The notes under the pieces are model-generated. The model did not search any database. It was not told the origin of the DNA and saw nothing but the letters and a program-made list of their open reading frames with translations. Made by a program: the position numbers and the translations under genes. This document shows, in pieces, positions 38,018 through 46,902 of a stretch of DNA of 64,000 bases (its first letter is position 1; the number at the start of each line of letters is the position of its first letter). The stretch spans positions 1,307,076 through 1,371,075 of the forward strand of contig NZ_KQ948734.1 of NCBI RefSeq assembly GCF_001514195.1. Direction: 5' to 3'. Origin of the DNA: Streptomyces griseorubiginosus (GTDB lineage Bacteria > Actinomycetota > Actinomycetes > Streptomycetales > Streptomycetaceae).

Positions 38018-39433
38018 ATGGCAAAGGCACCTGTTCTCACACCCCGGGCGGACGACTTCCCGCGCTGGTACCAGGATCTCGTCACCAAGGCCGAACTGGC
38101 CGACAACGGTCCGGTGCGCGGCACCATGGTCATCCGACCGTACGGGTACGGGCTGTGGGAGCGGATGCAGGCCGAGATGGACGCCCGCATCAAGGCCACG
38201 GGGACCCAGAACGCGTACTTCCCGCTGCTGATCCCCCAGTCGTATCTCACCCGCGAGGCCGACCACGTCGAGGGCTTCGCGCCCGAACTCGCGGTCGTCA
38301 CGCACGGCGGCGGCAAGGAACTCGAAGAGCCCGCCGTCGTCCGCCCCACCTCCGAGATGATCATCAACGACTACTTCTCGAAGTGGGTGCAGAGCTACCG
38401 CGATCTGCCCCTGCTGATCAACCAGTGGGCGAACGTGGTGCGTTGGGAGCTGCGGCCCCGGCTGTTCCTGCGGACCACCGAGTTCCTGTGGCAGGAGGGC
38501 CACACCGCGCACGCCACCCAGGAGGACGCGCGCGCGTTCGCCTCGCACATCCACCGGCAGGTCTACGAGGACTTCATGACGAACGTCCTCGCCATGGACG
38601 TCGTCCCCGGCCGCAAGACCGTCAAGGAGCGGTTCGCCGGGGCCATCAACACCCTCACCCTTGAAGGGATGATGGGCGACGGCAAGGCCCTCCAGATGGC
38701 CACCAGCCACGAGTTGGGCCAGAACTTCGCCAAGGCCTTCAACACCACGTACCTGTCGAAGGACGGCACCCAGGAACTCGTCTGGCAGACCTCCTGGGGC
38801 TCCACCACCCGCATGATCGGCGCCCTGGTGATGATGCACGGCGACGACAACGGCCTGCGCGTCCCGCCCCGGCTGGCGCAGACCCAGGTCGTCGTGCTCG
38901 CCATCAAGGGGGACGAACCGGTTCTGGCCAAGGTCCGCGAACTCGGCGACCGGCTGCGGGCGGCGGGCCTGCGCGTCCATGTCGACGACCGCACCGACAC
39001 CCCCTTCGGCCGCCGCGCGGTCGACTGGGAGCTCAAGGGCGTGCCGGTCCGCGTCGAGGTCGGACCCCGTGACCTGGAGAACGGCACCGCGATGGTGGCC
39101 CGGCGCATTCCGGGCGGCAAGCAGGCGATCGGCTTCGACGATCTCGTACGGCTGGTCCCGGCCGCCCTTGAGGAGGACCAGGCGCTGCTGCTGGCCCAGT
39201 CCCGGGAGCGCCGCGAGTCCCGTACGGCCGACGTGTCGACCTTCGAGGAGGCCGTCGAGGCCGCTGTCGCCGGCGGCTGGGCGCGGATCCCGTGGGCCGT
39301 CCTCGGCGCGGAGGGCGAGGCCAGGCTGGCCGAGCACGCCGTGACCGTACGGTGTCTGGTCGCGGAGGACGGGTCGGTGCCGAGCGCCGACGACGCGCCC
39401 GGTAACGTCGCGGTCGTCGCACGCGCTTACTGA
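38018..39433 (+). CDS. proS: Prolyl-tRNA synthetase, archaeal/eukaryotic type
   Basis: A class II synthetase of 471 residues that charges tRNA-Pro. Features point to the archaeal/eukaryotic type rather than the longer bacterial type: no insertion (editing) domain between motifs 2 and 3, motif 2 as RWELRPRLFLRTTEFLWQEG, and a chain that ends in Tyr (VVARAY), as in Thermus-type enzymes where the C-terminal carboxylate enters the active site. Only one cysteine is near the C-terminus, so the zinc site of that domain seems lost. Streptomycetes usually carry a bacterial-type proS elsewhere; whether this is a second enzyme cannot be told here. A perfect terminator follows. Confidence 0.92.
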   Translation: MAKAPVLTPRADDFPRWYQDLVTKAELADNGPVRGTMVIRPYGYGLWERMQAEMDARIKATGTQNAYFPLLIPQSYLTREADHVEGFAPELAVVTHGGGKELEEPAVVRPTSEMIINDYFSKWVQSYRDLPLLINQWANVVRWELRPRLFLRTTEFLWQEGHTAHATQEDARAFASHIHRQVYEDFMTNVLAMDVVPGRKTVKERFAGAINTLTLEGMMGDGKALQMATSHELGQNFAKAFNTTYLSKDGTQELVWQTSWGSTTRMIGALVMMHGDDNGLRVPPRLAQTQVVVLAIKGDEPVLAKVRELGDRLRAAGLRVHVDDRTDTPFGRRAVDWELKGVPVRVEVGPRDLENGTAMVARRIPGGKQAIGFDDLVRLVPAALEEDQALLLAQSRERRESRTADVSTFEEAVEAAVAGGWARIPWAVLGAEGEARLAEHAVTVRCLVAEDGSVPSADDAPGNVAVVARAY

Positions 39434-39494
39434 GGCAGCGCCCTTCCGGCGCGAGAGCGACCGAAACACCTCTTGCACGCCCGCGGATCACCAC

Positions 39495-39531
39495 CGCCCC
39501 GGCGCGTGGACGCGATCTACGCGCCGGGGCG
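39495..39531 (+). terminator. Hairpin terminator after proS
   Basis: 39495-39507 pairs perfectly (13 bases) with 39519-39531 around an 11-base loop; it lies 62 bases after the proS stop. Confidence 0.8.
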
Positions 39532-39694
39532 TACCTCACGCTACGTACCGGCTTGGTATGAGCTGCGAGGCTTCTCCGCAGATCAGCGCACCCGCCCTCG
39601 TCTCCACGCATCAGCGGCAACTGACGGGTACGTGCAAATTATTTGGGATGCCCCGGAATAGGAACACAGCGGCACTCTGGCTCGTTGTCATTAC

Positions 39695-40297
39695 GTGAGC
39701 ACGACACAGACACCACCTGTTCTCGCCGCAGAGCTGGCAGAGGCGTGGGCCGACATTCAGCGGTACCACCCCGAGCTGCCCGACCTTGCCGCGCCAGAGT
39801 CACTGATCGGGGAGTCGTCGTCCGCCTGCGGTCACGAGCTCTCCTTCGAGCGACTGCTTCACGAGGCAGTCCACGGCATCGCCGCCGCGCGAGGCATTCG
39901 CGACACCTCCCGCGCCGGCCGCTACCACAACCGCAGATTCCTCGCGATCGCCGAGGAGATGGGCCTGGACCACCCCGAGGAGCCGCATCCCAGCAGCGGC
40001 TTCTCGCTGGTCACGCTCACCCCCGAGGCGAAGCGCCGGTACCGCCCGACCATCGAGCGGCTCCAGCGCGCCCTCAAGGCCCACACCGCGGCGACCTCCG
40101 CCGACACCGCCCGCTCCTTCCGGGGTCCGGCGGCCCGGCACGGTTCCTCCGGGGGCGGGGTCCGGGTCAAGGCGGTCTGCGACTGCGGCCGCAACGTCCG
40201 GGTCGTCCCCTCCGTGCTGGCCCAGGCGCCGATCGTCTGCGGGGGGTGCGGCAAGCCGTTCCGGATCCCCGAGATCGTGGGCGCGGCGGCGAGCTGA
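39695..40297 (+). CDS. SprT-like zinc-metalloprotease-fold protein with zinc ribbon
   Basis: A 200-residue protein with a SprT-like core: LLHEAVHGIAAARGI supplies an HExxH motif and YHNRRFLAIAEEMGLDH the conserved YHN..F..A..lG segment. The C-terminal region has CDCGRNVRV ... CGGCGKPF, a likely zinc ribbon. SprT/Spartan-type proteins act on DNA-protein crosslinks in eukaryotes; bacterial roles are unclear. Start GTG 39695. It stands between proS and rpsP. Confidence 0.75.
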   Translation: MSTTQTPPVLAAELAEAWADIQRYHPELPDLAAPESLIGESSSACGHELSFERLLHEAVHGIAAARGIRDTSRAGRYHNRRFLAIAEEMGLDHPEEPHPSSGFSLVTLTPEAKRRYRPTIERLQRALKAHTAATSADTARSFRGPAARHGSSGGGVRVKAVCDCGRNVRVVPSVLAQAPIVCGGCGKPFRIPEIVGAAAS

Positions 40298-40549
40298 GAT
40301 CGCGGCTGCTCGTGGCAGTCGCGGTCGGCCTCGGGGCACCCGGAGTGCCGGGTGCCCCTCAGGCATGCTCGCGCGTGACCTCGGTCCGGAGCGAGCCGCG
40401 GGGTGTGGCACAATGGCTAGCTGTACTCGACAGCCGCACAGGAACCCTCTCGCCTCCGGCTGACGCGTCCATCGGGCACTCGGGTACCGCAACCCCACGC
40501 GGCAATCTCGCCGTGCCCAACCACGTCAAAACCAGGAGAACCCACTCCC

Positions 40550-40978
40550 GTGGCAGTCAAGATCAAGCTGAAGCGTCTGGGCAAGATCCGTTCGCCTCAC
40601 TACCGCATCGTCGTCGCCGACTCCCGCACCCGTCGTGACGGCCGTGCGATCGAGGAGATCGGTCTGTACCACCCGGTGCAGAACCCCTCGCGCATCGAGG
40701 TCGACACCGAGCGTGCGCAGTACTGGCTGGGTGTCGGCGCGCAGCCGACCGAGCCGGTTCTCGCCATCCTCAAGCTGACCGGCGACTGGCAGAAGTTCAA
40801 GGGCCTGCCGGCTCCGGCTCCGCTGCTCGTGGCCGAGCCGAAGGCCGCTCGCCCGGTCTTCGACTCCCTCGGTGGGGACGACGAGGGCAAGGGTGAGGCC
40901 ATCACCCAGAAGAAGAAGGCTGAGAAGAAGGACGAGGCTCCGGCTGAGTCGTCTTCGTCTGAGTCGACCGAGGCCTGA
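40550..40978 (+). CDS. rpsP: 30S ribosomal protein S16
   Basis: The 142-residue protein has the S16 domain ([35 protein letters not shown]) in its first 85 residues and a streptomycete-type acidic/Lys/Ser tail ending SSSSESTEA. First gene of the rpsP-khpA-rimM-trmD unit. GTG start with CAGGAGAA upstream. The 250-base gap before it holds no other gene. Confidence 0.97.
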   Translation: MAVKIKLKRLGKIRSPHYRIVVADSRTRRDGRAIEEIGLYHPVQNPSRIEVDTERAQYWLGVGAQPTEPVLAILKLTGDWQKFKGLPAPAPLLVAEPKAARPVFDSLGGDDEGKGEAITQKKKAEKKDEAPAESSSSESTEA

Positions 40979-40980
40979 GC

Positions 40981-41220
40981 ATGCTCGAGGAGGCTCTCGA
41001 GCACCTCGTGAAGGGCATCGTCGACAACCCTGACGATGTGCAGGTCGCCTCGCGCAACCTGCGCCGCGGGCGTGTGCTGGAGGTCCGGGTCCACCCCGAC
41101 GACCTCGGCAAGGTGATCGGCCGTAACGGCCGCACCGCACGCGCCCTGCGCACCGTCGTGGGCGCCATCGGCGGCCGCGGTGTCCGCGTCGACCTCGTCG
41201 ACGTGGACCACGTCCGCTGA
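40981..41220 (+). CDS. khpA: KH-domain RNA-binding protein KhpA
   Basis: A 79-residue single-KH protein with the GxxG loop in DLGKVIGRNGRTARALRTVVGA. KhpA proteins bind RNA with KhpB and affect division in Gram-positives. It starts two bases after rpsP and is conserved between rpsP and rimM. Confidence 0.93.
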   Translation: MLEEALEHLVKGIVDNPDDVQVASRNLRRGRVLEVRVHPDDLGKVIGRNGRTARALRTVVGAIGGRGVRVDLVDVDHVR

Positions 41221-41239
41221 CGCAACGCAGCACCGGCTC

Positions 41240-41272
41240 GGGCCGGGGAGGGCCATCGGCCGTCCCCGGCCC
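41240..41272 (+). terminator. Hairpin between khpA and rimM
   Basis: GGGCCGGGGA (41240-41249) pairs with TCCCCGGCCC (41263-41272). No T-run; it may attenuate rather than end transcription, since rimM has only 38 bases more to its start. Confidence 0.6.
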
Positions 41273-41310
41273 GTAGTCGTACCTACTTGTCGTCCAGGAG
41301 ATCAAGCACA

Positions 41311-41856
41311 GTGCAGCTGGTAGTCGCTCGCATCGGCCGTGCCCACGGCATCAAGGGCGAGGTCACCGTCGAGGTACGTACGGACGAGCCGGAACTCAGG
41401 CTCGCCCCCGGTGCCGTACTCGCCACCGATCCCGCCGCCACGGGGCCCCTCACCATCGAGACCGGCCGCGTCCACAGCGGCCGTCTCCTCCTGCGCTTCG
41501 AGGGCGTGAAGGACCGCACCGCCGCCGAGGCCCTGCGCAACACCCTCCTGATCGCCGAGGTCGACCCCGACGAGCTGCCGGAGGAGGAGGACGAGTACTA
41601 CGACCACCAGCTCATGGACCTCGACGTGGTCACCGCGGACGGTGTCGAGGTCGGCCGCATCACCGAGATCTCGCACCTGCCCTCCCAGGACCTCTTCATC
41701 GTCGAGCGGCCCGACGGCAGCGAGGTGATGATCCCCTTCGTCGAGGAGATCGTCGCCGAGATCGACCTGGCCGAGCAGAAGGCGGTCATCACCCCGCCGC
41801 CCGGACTGATCGACGACCGGGCCGAGATCGTCTCCACCCGGGACGACGACGCATGA
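41311..41856 (+). CDS. rimM: Ribosome maturation factor RimM
   Basis: RimM helps 30S head assembly by binding S19. The 181-residue protein has the N-terminal domain ([22 protein letters not shown]) and the C-terminal PRC-barrel ([16 protein letters not shown] ... [15 protein letters not shown]). GTG 41311 follows CCAGGAG. The stop overlaps the trmD start (ATGA). Confidence 0.95.
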   Translation: MQLVVARIGRAHGIKGEVTVEVRTDEPELRLAPGAVLATDPAATGPLTIETGRVHSGRLLLRFEGVKDRTAAEALRNTLLIAEVDPDELPEEEDEYYDHQLMDLDVVTADGVEVGRITEISHLPSQDLFIVERPDGSEVMIPFVEEIVAEIDLAEQKAVITPPPGLIDDRAEIVSTRDDDA

Positions 41857-42686
41857 GGCTCGACGTCGTCACGATCTTCCCCGAGTACCTCGAACCCCTG
41901 AACGTCTCCCTCGTCGGCAAGGCACGCGCGCGGGGGCAGCTCCAGGTGCATGTGCACGACCTGCGCGAGTGGACCTACGACCGTCACAACACCGTCGACG
42001 ACACCCCGTACGGCGGCGGCCCGGGCATGGTCATGAAGACCGGGCCCTGGGGTGACGCGCTGGACTCCGCGCTGGCGGACGGATACGAGACGGGCTCCCA
42101 CGCGCCCGCCCTCATCGTTCCCACCCCGAGCGGCCGCCCGTTCACCCAGGAACTCGCCGTCGAGCTCTCCGAGCGCCCCTGGCTGATCTTCACGCCCGCG
42201 CGGTACGAGGGCATCGACCGCCGGGTGATCGACGAGTACGCGACCAGGATGCCGGTCTACGAGGTGTCCATCGGCGACTACGTCCTCGCCGGCGGGGAGG
42301 CAGCCGTACTGGTGGTGACAGAGGCCGTCGCGCGGCTGCTGCCCGGGGTCCTCGGCAACGCGGAGTCGCACCAGGACGACTCCTTCGCGCCCGGCGCGAT
42401 GGCCAACCTCCTGGAGGGACCCGTCTACACCAAGCCGCCCGAGTGGCGCGGCCGCGGCATCCCGGACGTGCTGCTCAGCGGACACCACGGCAAGATCGCC
42501 CGTTGGCGACGGGACGAGGCCCTGAGGCGGACGACGGCCCACCGGCCCGACCTCATCGAGCGCTGCGACCCCAAGGCCTTCGACAAGAAGGACCGCGAGA
42601 TGCTCTCCATCCTGGGCTGGGCGCCCGACCCGGAGGGGGAGCCCTACGGGCGATTTTGGCGCAGGCCAGAAGGCATGGAACAATAG
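41853..42686 (+). CDS. trmD: tRNA (guanine-N1)-methyltransferase TrmD
   Basis: TrmD makes m1G37 in tRNAs that read CNN codons, preventing frameshifting. The SPOUT trefoil-knot SAM site is seen ([20 protein letters not shown], then [11 protein letters not shown]), with the typical [16 protein letters not shown] start and [11 protein letters not shown]. Length 277 is a little over E. coli TrmD. Coupled to rimM by an ATGA overlap. Confidence 0.96.
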   Translation: MRLDVVTIFPEYLEPLNVSLVGKARARGQLQVHVHDLREWTYDRHNTVDDTPYGGGPGMVMKTGPWGDALDSALADGYETGSHAPALIVPTPSGRPFTQELAVELSERPWLIFTPARYEGIDRRVIDEYATRMPVYEVSIGDYVLAGGEAAVLVVTEAVARLLPGVLGNAESHQDDSFAPGAMANLLEGPVYTKPPEWRGRGIPDVLLSGHHGKIARWRRDEALRRTTAHRPDLIERCDPKAFDKKDREMLSILGWAPDPEGEPYGRFWRRPEGMEQ

Positions 42687-42818
42687 GTCGCTGTTGTGCG
42701 TCGTCCGGCGTGCGCCCCTGCCACAGGGGGACACGACGCCCGCCCCGACACGGACAGCATCCTCACGAAACACGACTACCGCCGATGACCTGTGGCATGG
42801 GCGAAGAAAGCAGACGAA

Positions 42819-43169
42819 ATGTCTCACCTGCTCGACTCCGTCGACGCCGCGTCGCTGCGCAGCGACATCCCGGCCTTCCGCCCGGGTGACACCGTCAACG
42901 TCCACGTGCGCGTCATCGAGGGCAACCGCTCCCGTGTGCAGCAGTTCAAGGGCGTTGTCATCCGTCGCCAGGGTGCCGGTGTCCGCGAGACCTTCACGGT
43001 CCGCAAGGTCTCGTTCTCCGTCGGCGTCGAGCGCACCTTCCCGGTGCACACCCCGATCGTCGAGAAGATCGAGCTCGTCACCCGCGGTGACGTGCGTCGC
43101 GCCAAGCTGTACTACCTGCGCGAGCTGCGCGGCAAGGCCGCGAAGATCAAGGAGAAGCGCGACAACTGA
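42819..43169 (+). CDS. rplS: 50S ribosomal protein L19
   Basis: L19, 116 residues, at the 30S-50S interface. The core [29 protein letters not shown] and the end [17 protein letters not shown] are typical. ATG 42819 is preferred over an in-frame ATG at 42792 since family proteins start with MSHLLDSVD-like sequence. The 132-base leader after trmD may carry its own promoter. Confidence 0.96.
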   Translation: MSHLLDSVDAASLRSDIPAFRPGDTVNVHVRVIEGNRSRVQQFKGVVIRRQGAGVRETFTVRKVSFSVGVERTFPVHTPIVEKIELVTRGDVRRAKLYYLRELRGKAAKIKEKRDN

Positions 43170-43214
43170 GCGCTTTTCGGAGGTCACAGCGGGGGCGGAT
43201 AGCATCTGGCCCCG

Positions 43215-44030
43215 ATGGACACCGAAGCACAGCAGACGGAGCGCGACCGCTCCTCCCGTCCCGCACCAGGGACCGTGGAGGGACGGTCGCGTTTCGCGTT
43301 GGTGTCGAGGATCACGGAGTGGGTGCCCGGCGGCCGGATCTCCCTGGCCCTGCTGCTCTGCCTGGTCTTTCTTTTGCTGATCAGTACGTTCGTGGTCAGA
43401 CCTTTCCAGATTCCTAGCGGATCCATGGAAAACGGATTGAGGATCGGGGACCGCGTTCTCGTAAATAGGTTGGCGTACCGTTTCGGTGCCGAGCCGCAGC
43501 GCGGTGATGTGGTGGTGTTCGACGGATCGGGGTATTTCGGGGACGGGGACTACATCAAGCGCGTGGTGGGTGTGGGGGGAGACCATGTGGTCTGCTGCGA
43601 CAAGAAGGGGAGGATCGAGGTGAACGGCCGGTCGGTCGACGAGTCGGACTTCCTGTACCCGGGTGACGTTCCGTCCTCGGTGCCCTTCGACGTCGAGGTG
43701 CCCGAAGGCACCCTGTTCGTCCTCGGCGACCATCGCAGCGTCTCCAGCGACTCCCGCGACCATCTCGGCTCTCCGGGCGGCGGCATGATCCCCGTCGAGG
43801 ACGTCCTCGGCCGGGCCGACTGGATCATCTGGCCGGCCGCCCACGCCACCCGGCTGCATCGCGCCGGGGCGTACGCGCGGGTGCCTGTCCGGGCCGGTGC
43901 CGAGGTGAGCGTGCCTGGCCGTGCCGGTTCTCAGGTGAGCGTGCCTGTCCGGGCGGGTGCGGATGTGCGGGTGCCCGTTCCTTCCGGTGTCGACGCGGGC
44001 GTGCGTGCCGTGGAGGGTGCGCATGGGTAA
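43215..44030 (+). CDS. lepB: Type I signal peptidase 1 (SipW position)
   Basis: A membrane-bound serine protease that removes signal peptides; streptomycetes have four in a row (sipW, X, Y, Z). One N-terminal membrane segment (ISLALLLCLVFLLLISTFVV) is followed by the catalytic Ser in IPSGSMENGL (near 68) and Lys in YIKRVVGVGGD, and by LGDHRSVSSDSRDH. Instead of a second membrane anchor, the 271-residue protein ends with four 10-residue repeats (VPVRAGAEVS type) encoded by a 30-base repeat. Its stop overlaps the next signal peptidase gene by eight bases. Confidence 0.93.
   Translation: MDTEAQQTERDRSSRPAPGTVEGRSRFALVSRITEWVPGGRISLALLLCLVFLLLISTFVVRPFQIPSGSMENGLRIGDRVLVNRLAYRFGAEPQRGDVVVFDGSGYFGDGDYIKRVVGVGGDHVVCCDKKGRIEVNGRSVDESDFLYPGDVPSSVPFDVEVPEGTLFVLGDHRSVSSDSRDHLGSPGGGMIPVEDVLGRADWIIWPAAHATRLHRAGAYARVPVRAGAEVSVPGRAGSQVSVPVRAGADVRVPVPSGVDAGVRAVEGAHG
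43881..44000 (+). repeat. Four 30-base tandem repeats at the 3' end of the first lepB
   Basis: Units start at 43881, 43911, 43941 and 43971, each beginning GTGCC and encoding VPxRAGxxVx; the fourth is diverged. They form the C-terminal tail of the first signal peptidase. Confidence 0.85.
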
Positions 44031-45117
44031 CCGCGGCAAACCGCGCGGTGTGTCGACGACGCCCGCCGAGAACCTGCTGCCCACCGGCGTCCGGCGGTCC
44101 ACCAGCCCCGGCGGCGGCCGCTCCCGCGCGGAGCGCCGCAAGCTCCAGCGCAAGGTCAAGCGGCGCAGACGGCGCGGCGCGGTCAAGGAGATACCGCTCC
44201 TCGTGGGCGTGGCCGTCCTGATAGCGCTCGTCCTGAAGACGTTCCTCGTCCAGGCGTTCGTGATCCCGTCCGGATCCATGGAGCAGACGATCCGGATCGG
44301 CGACCGCGTCCTGGTCGACAAGTTCACCCCGTGGTTCGGCTCCGAGCCGAAGCGCGGGGACGTCGTCGTCTTCAAGGACCCCGGCGGCTGGCTCCAGGAC
44401 GAGCAGACCACCACGAGGAAAGCCGACCCCGTCGTCGTCAAACAGGTCAAGGAAGGCCTCACCTTCATCGGCCTGTTGCCGTCGGACAACGAGAAGGACC
44501 TCATCAAGCGGGTCGTCGGCGTCGGCGGGGACCGCGTCAAGTGCTGCGACACCCAGGGGCGGGTGACCGTCAACGGCGTCCCCCTGAGCGAGACCGACTA
44601 CCTGTATCCCGGCAACGCCCCCTCCACCCAGCCGTTCGACATCACCGTCCCCCAAGGGCGGTTGTGGGTGATGGGCGACCACCGCGCCAACTCCGCGGAC
44701 TCCCGCGCGCACCAGGACACCGACTACGGCGGCACCGTCTCCCTGGACTCCGTGGTGGGGCGGGCCAGGGTCATCGCATGGCCTTTCGGGCACTGGACCA
44801 TGCTGGACGAACCGAAAACTTACTCTTCCGTTGCCGACTCGGCGTCCGGGGCGGCCACAGCCTCCCGGGCGTCGCTTAGGGTTGCTCCCGAGGATCCGAA
44901 CGAAGCGATCCAACTCCCGAGCCCTGCGGAACTCCCGCTCGTTATGGGAGTGGTGGGCCTGCGCCGTACATGGGGCAGGCGGCGGCACAGAGTAAGGAGT
45001 TGGCGTGGGGGATGTGGCGGTTGGCGCACGATCCGGGCACGACGGCGAGGAGCACCGCGGACGCCCCGTGGACGCAGCCGACCCGGCCGCGGAGGGCGCC
45101 GTAACCTTCGGGAATGA
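44023..45117 (+). CDS. lepB: Type I signal peptidase 2 (SipX position)
   Basis: A 364-residue signal peptidase with a basic N-terminus (RRKLQRKVKRRRRRG), one membrane segment (IPLLVGVAVLIALVLKTFLV), catalytic Ser in IPSGSMEQTI and Lys in LIKRVVGVGGD, and MGDHRANSADSRAH. It has a 35-residue insert (DEQTTTRKADPVVVKQ ...) between the Ser and Lys motifs. The last 37 residues, Arg/Gly rich, are read from DNA that also encodes the start of the third gene in another frame; this tail may have little constraint. ATG 44023 has GGAGG upstream. Confidence 0.92.
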   Translation: MGNRGKPRGVSTTPAENLLPTGVRRSTSPGGGRSRAERRKLQRKVKRRRRRGAVKEIPLLVGVAVLIALVLKTFLVQAFVIPSGSMEQTIRIGDRVLVDKFTPWFGSEPKRGDVVVFKDPGGWLQDEQTTTRKADPVVVKQVKEGLTFIGLLPSDNEKDLIKRVVGVGGDRVKCCDTQGRVTVNGVPLSETDYLYPGNAPSTQPFDITVPQGRLWVMGDHRANSADSRAHQDTDYGGTVSLDSVVGRARVIAWPFGHWTMLDEPKTYSSVADSASGAATASRASLRVAPEDPNEAIQLPSPAELPLVMGVVGLRRTWGRRRHRVRSWRGGCGGWRTIRARRRGAPRTPRGRSRPGRGGRRNLRE

Positions 45118-45988
45118 CCCGGCCGCGGGCGGGGACGGCCCGCCGGTCGACGAGCCCCCCAGGACCGGCGGCGGTGGGACGGGCGACTCCGCGCCCAAGG
45201 CGAAGAAGCAGCGCTCCTTCTGGAAGGAGCTGCCCATCCTGATCGTCATCGCGCTGGTGCTCGCGCTGCTGATCAAGACGTTCCTGGTGCAGGCCTTCTC
45301 GATCCCGTCCGACTCGATGCAGAACACCCTCCAGCAGGGCGACCGCGTCCTGGTCGACAAGCTCACCCCCTGGTTCGGCTCCAAGCCCGAGCGCGGCGAG
45401 GTCGTCGTCTTCCACGACCCCGACAACTGGCTGGCCGGCGAACCGACCGCGAACCCGAACGCCGTACAGACGTTCCTCTCCTGGATCGGCCTCATGCCGT
45501 CCGCCGAGGAGAAGGACCTCATCAAGCGCGTCATCGGCGTCGGCGGCGACACGGTCTCCTGTTCGGGCACCGGCCCGCTGAAGGTCAACGGCAAGGCGCT
45601 GGAGGAGTCGTCGTACGTCTACGCCGGCAACACTCCGTGCAGCCAGGACGACCAGGGCGGCCAGTTCACCGTGAAGGTGCCCAAGGGCTACATCTGGGTG
45701 ATGGGCGACCACCGGCAGAACTCCCGGGACTCCCGCTACAACCAGTCGGACTCGCACCACGGCATGGTCCCGGTCGACGACGTCGTGGGCCGCGCCATCG
45801 TCAAGGCCTGGCCGGTCAACCGCTGGGGCACCCTGCCGAAGCCGGACACCTTCAGCCAGGCCGGGATCAACGACCAGGCGTCGGCGTCCAAGGCGCTGAC
45901 GTTCGCCCCGCAGGGGGTCGCGCTCGTGGGCGCGGTGCCGCTGGTGCTGTGGCGGCGCCGGAAGGCTTCGGTGGAGCGGTCTCGCTGA
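45005..45988 (+). CDS. lepB: Type I signal peptidase 3 (SipY position)
   Basis: A 327-residue signal peptidase. A 70-residue acidic/Gly/Pro N-terminal region precedes the membrane segment (LPILIVIALVLALLIKTFLV). Catalytic Ser is in IPSDSMQNTL and Lys in LIKRVIGVGGD; MGDHRQNSRDSRY follows. A second hydrophobic segment near the end (TFAPQGVALVGAVPLVLW) with RRRK after it suggests a C-terminal anchor. GTG 45005 has AAGGAG five bases upstream, and 113 bases overlap the preceding gene. Confidence 0.93.
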   Translation: MGDVAVGARSGHDGEEHRGRPVDAADPAAEGAVTFGNDPAAGGDGPPVDEPPRTGGGGTGDSAPKAKKQRSFWKELPILIVIALVLALLIKTFLVQAFSIPSDSMQNTLQQGDRVLVDKLTPWFGSKPERGEVVVFHDPDNWLAGEPTANPNAVQTFLSWIGLMPSAEEKDLIKRVIGVGGDTVSCSGTGPLKVNGKALEESSYVYAGNTPCSQDDQGGQFTVKVPKGYIWVMGDHRQNSRDSRYNQSDSHHGMVPVDDVVGRAIVKAWPVNRWGTLPKPDTFSQAGINDQASASKALTFAPQGVALVGAVPLVLWRRRKASVERSR

Positions 45989-46128
45989 GGGCCTCGTCGC
46001 GGGAGAACGGCTCGCTGATGGTTGTGCGCGGCGAAGGACCTACCTGGTGAAAGCTTTGCGGAGCTTGCGACCTCGGGCGGCCGGGAAGGGCTGACCCCGT
46101 CAGGTACCGCCGGGTAGGGTGCGGACCC

Positions 46129-46902
46129 ATGGGTGGCGAGAGCGCAATACGTACGGCCCCGCGCAGCGGCGGCACCAGCACACGCCCGGCGGGCAGCCGG
46201 ACCGGACAGCGACTGTCCGGTCTGGCCGTCGCGCTGGGCATCGTGCTGTTTCTGGGCGGGTTCGCCTGGGGAGCGCTGGCCTACCGGCCGTTCACCGTGC
46301 CGACCAGCTCCATGTCGCCCACCATCGCCGCCGGTGACCGGGTGCTCGGGCAGCGCGTCGACGCGGACGAGATCCGCCGGGGCGACGTCGTCGTCTTCAA
46401 CGACAAGGCGTGGGTGACCGGCGCCCTCGTGGTCAAGCGGGTCGTCGCGGTGGGCGGGGACACGGTCGCCTGCTGCACGAACGGCAAGCTGACCGTCAAC
46501 GGCAAGGAGATCGACGAGCCGTACCTCAAGGGCGGTGTGGTCGAGGACAAGGCCATCCCGACCGTGAAGGTGCCTCAGGGCCGGCTCTTCCTCCTCGGTG
46601 ACGAGCGGCAGGGCTCCCTGGACTCCTCCGCGCACCTCACCGACGCGGCGCAGGGCACGGTGGCGCGCAGCGCCGTGGAGGCCCGGGTGGACGCCGTGGT
46701 CTGGCCCTGGAAGGGCATGCTGGAGCGTCCGACCGGCTTCGGGAAGATCGGTGCCCTCTCCACGCCGGGGCCGCTGAACACGATCCTGCTGCTGATCGTG
46801 GTGGGCGCCGTGCTGGTCCTGGGCGGCGGGGCGTACGGCCCGGTCGCCGGCCTCCTCGCCAGGCGGCAGCGGGTACGGACGGAGCCGGTCGGTGCCCGCT
46901 GA
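46129..46902 (+). CDS. lepB: Type I signal peptidase 4 (SipZ position)
   Basis: A 257-residue signal peptidase with an N-terminal membrane segment (LSGLAVALGIVLFLGGFAWGAL), catalytic Ser in VPTSSMSPTI, Lys in VVKRVVAVGGD and GDERQGSLDSSAH in place of the more usual GDHR. A clear C-terminal membrane segment (NTILLLIVVGAVLVLGGGAYG) ends in Arg residues. It is 140 bases after the third gene, so may have its own promoter, and its stop overlaps the Nudix gene start. Confidence 0.93.
   Translation: MGGESAIRTAPRSGGTSTRPAGSRTGQRLSGLAVALGIVLFLGGFAWGALAYRPFTVPTSSMSPTIAAGDRVLGQRVDADEIRRGDVVVFNDKAWVTGALVVKRVVAVGGDTVACCTNGKLTVNGKEIDEPYLKGGVVEDKAIPTVKVPQGRLFLLGDERQGSLDSSAHLTDAAQGTVARSAVEARVDAVVWPWKGMLERPTGFGKIGALSTPGPLNTILLLIVVGAVLVLGGGAYGPVAGLLARRQRVRTEPVGAR

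Noticed and set aside
43881-44000. Short CRISPR-like array from 30-base repeats
   Set aside because: Repeats are head-to-tail without spacers, in frame, and part of a signal peptidase gene.
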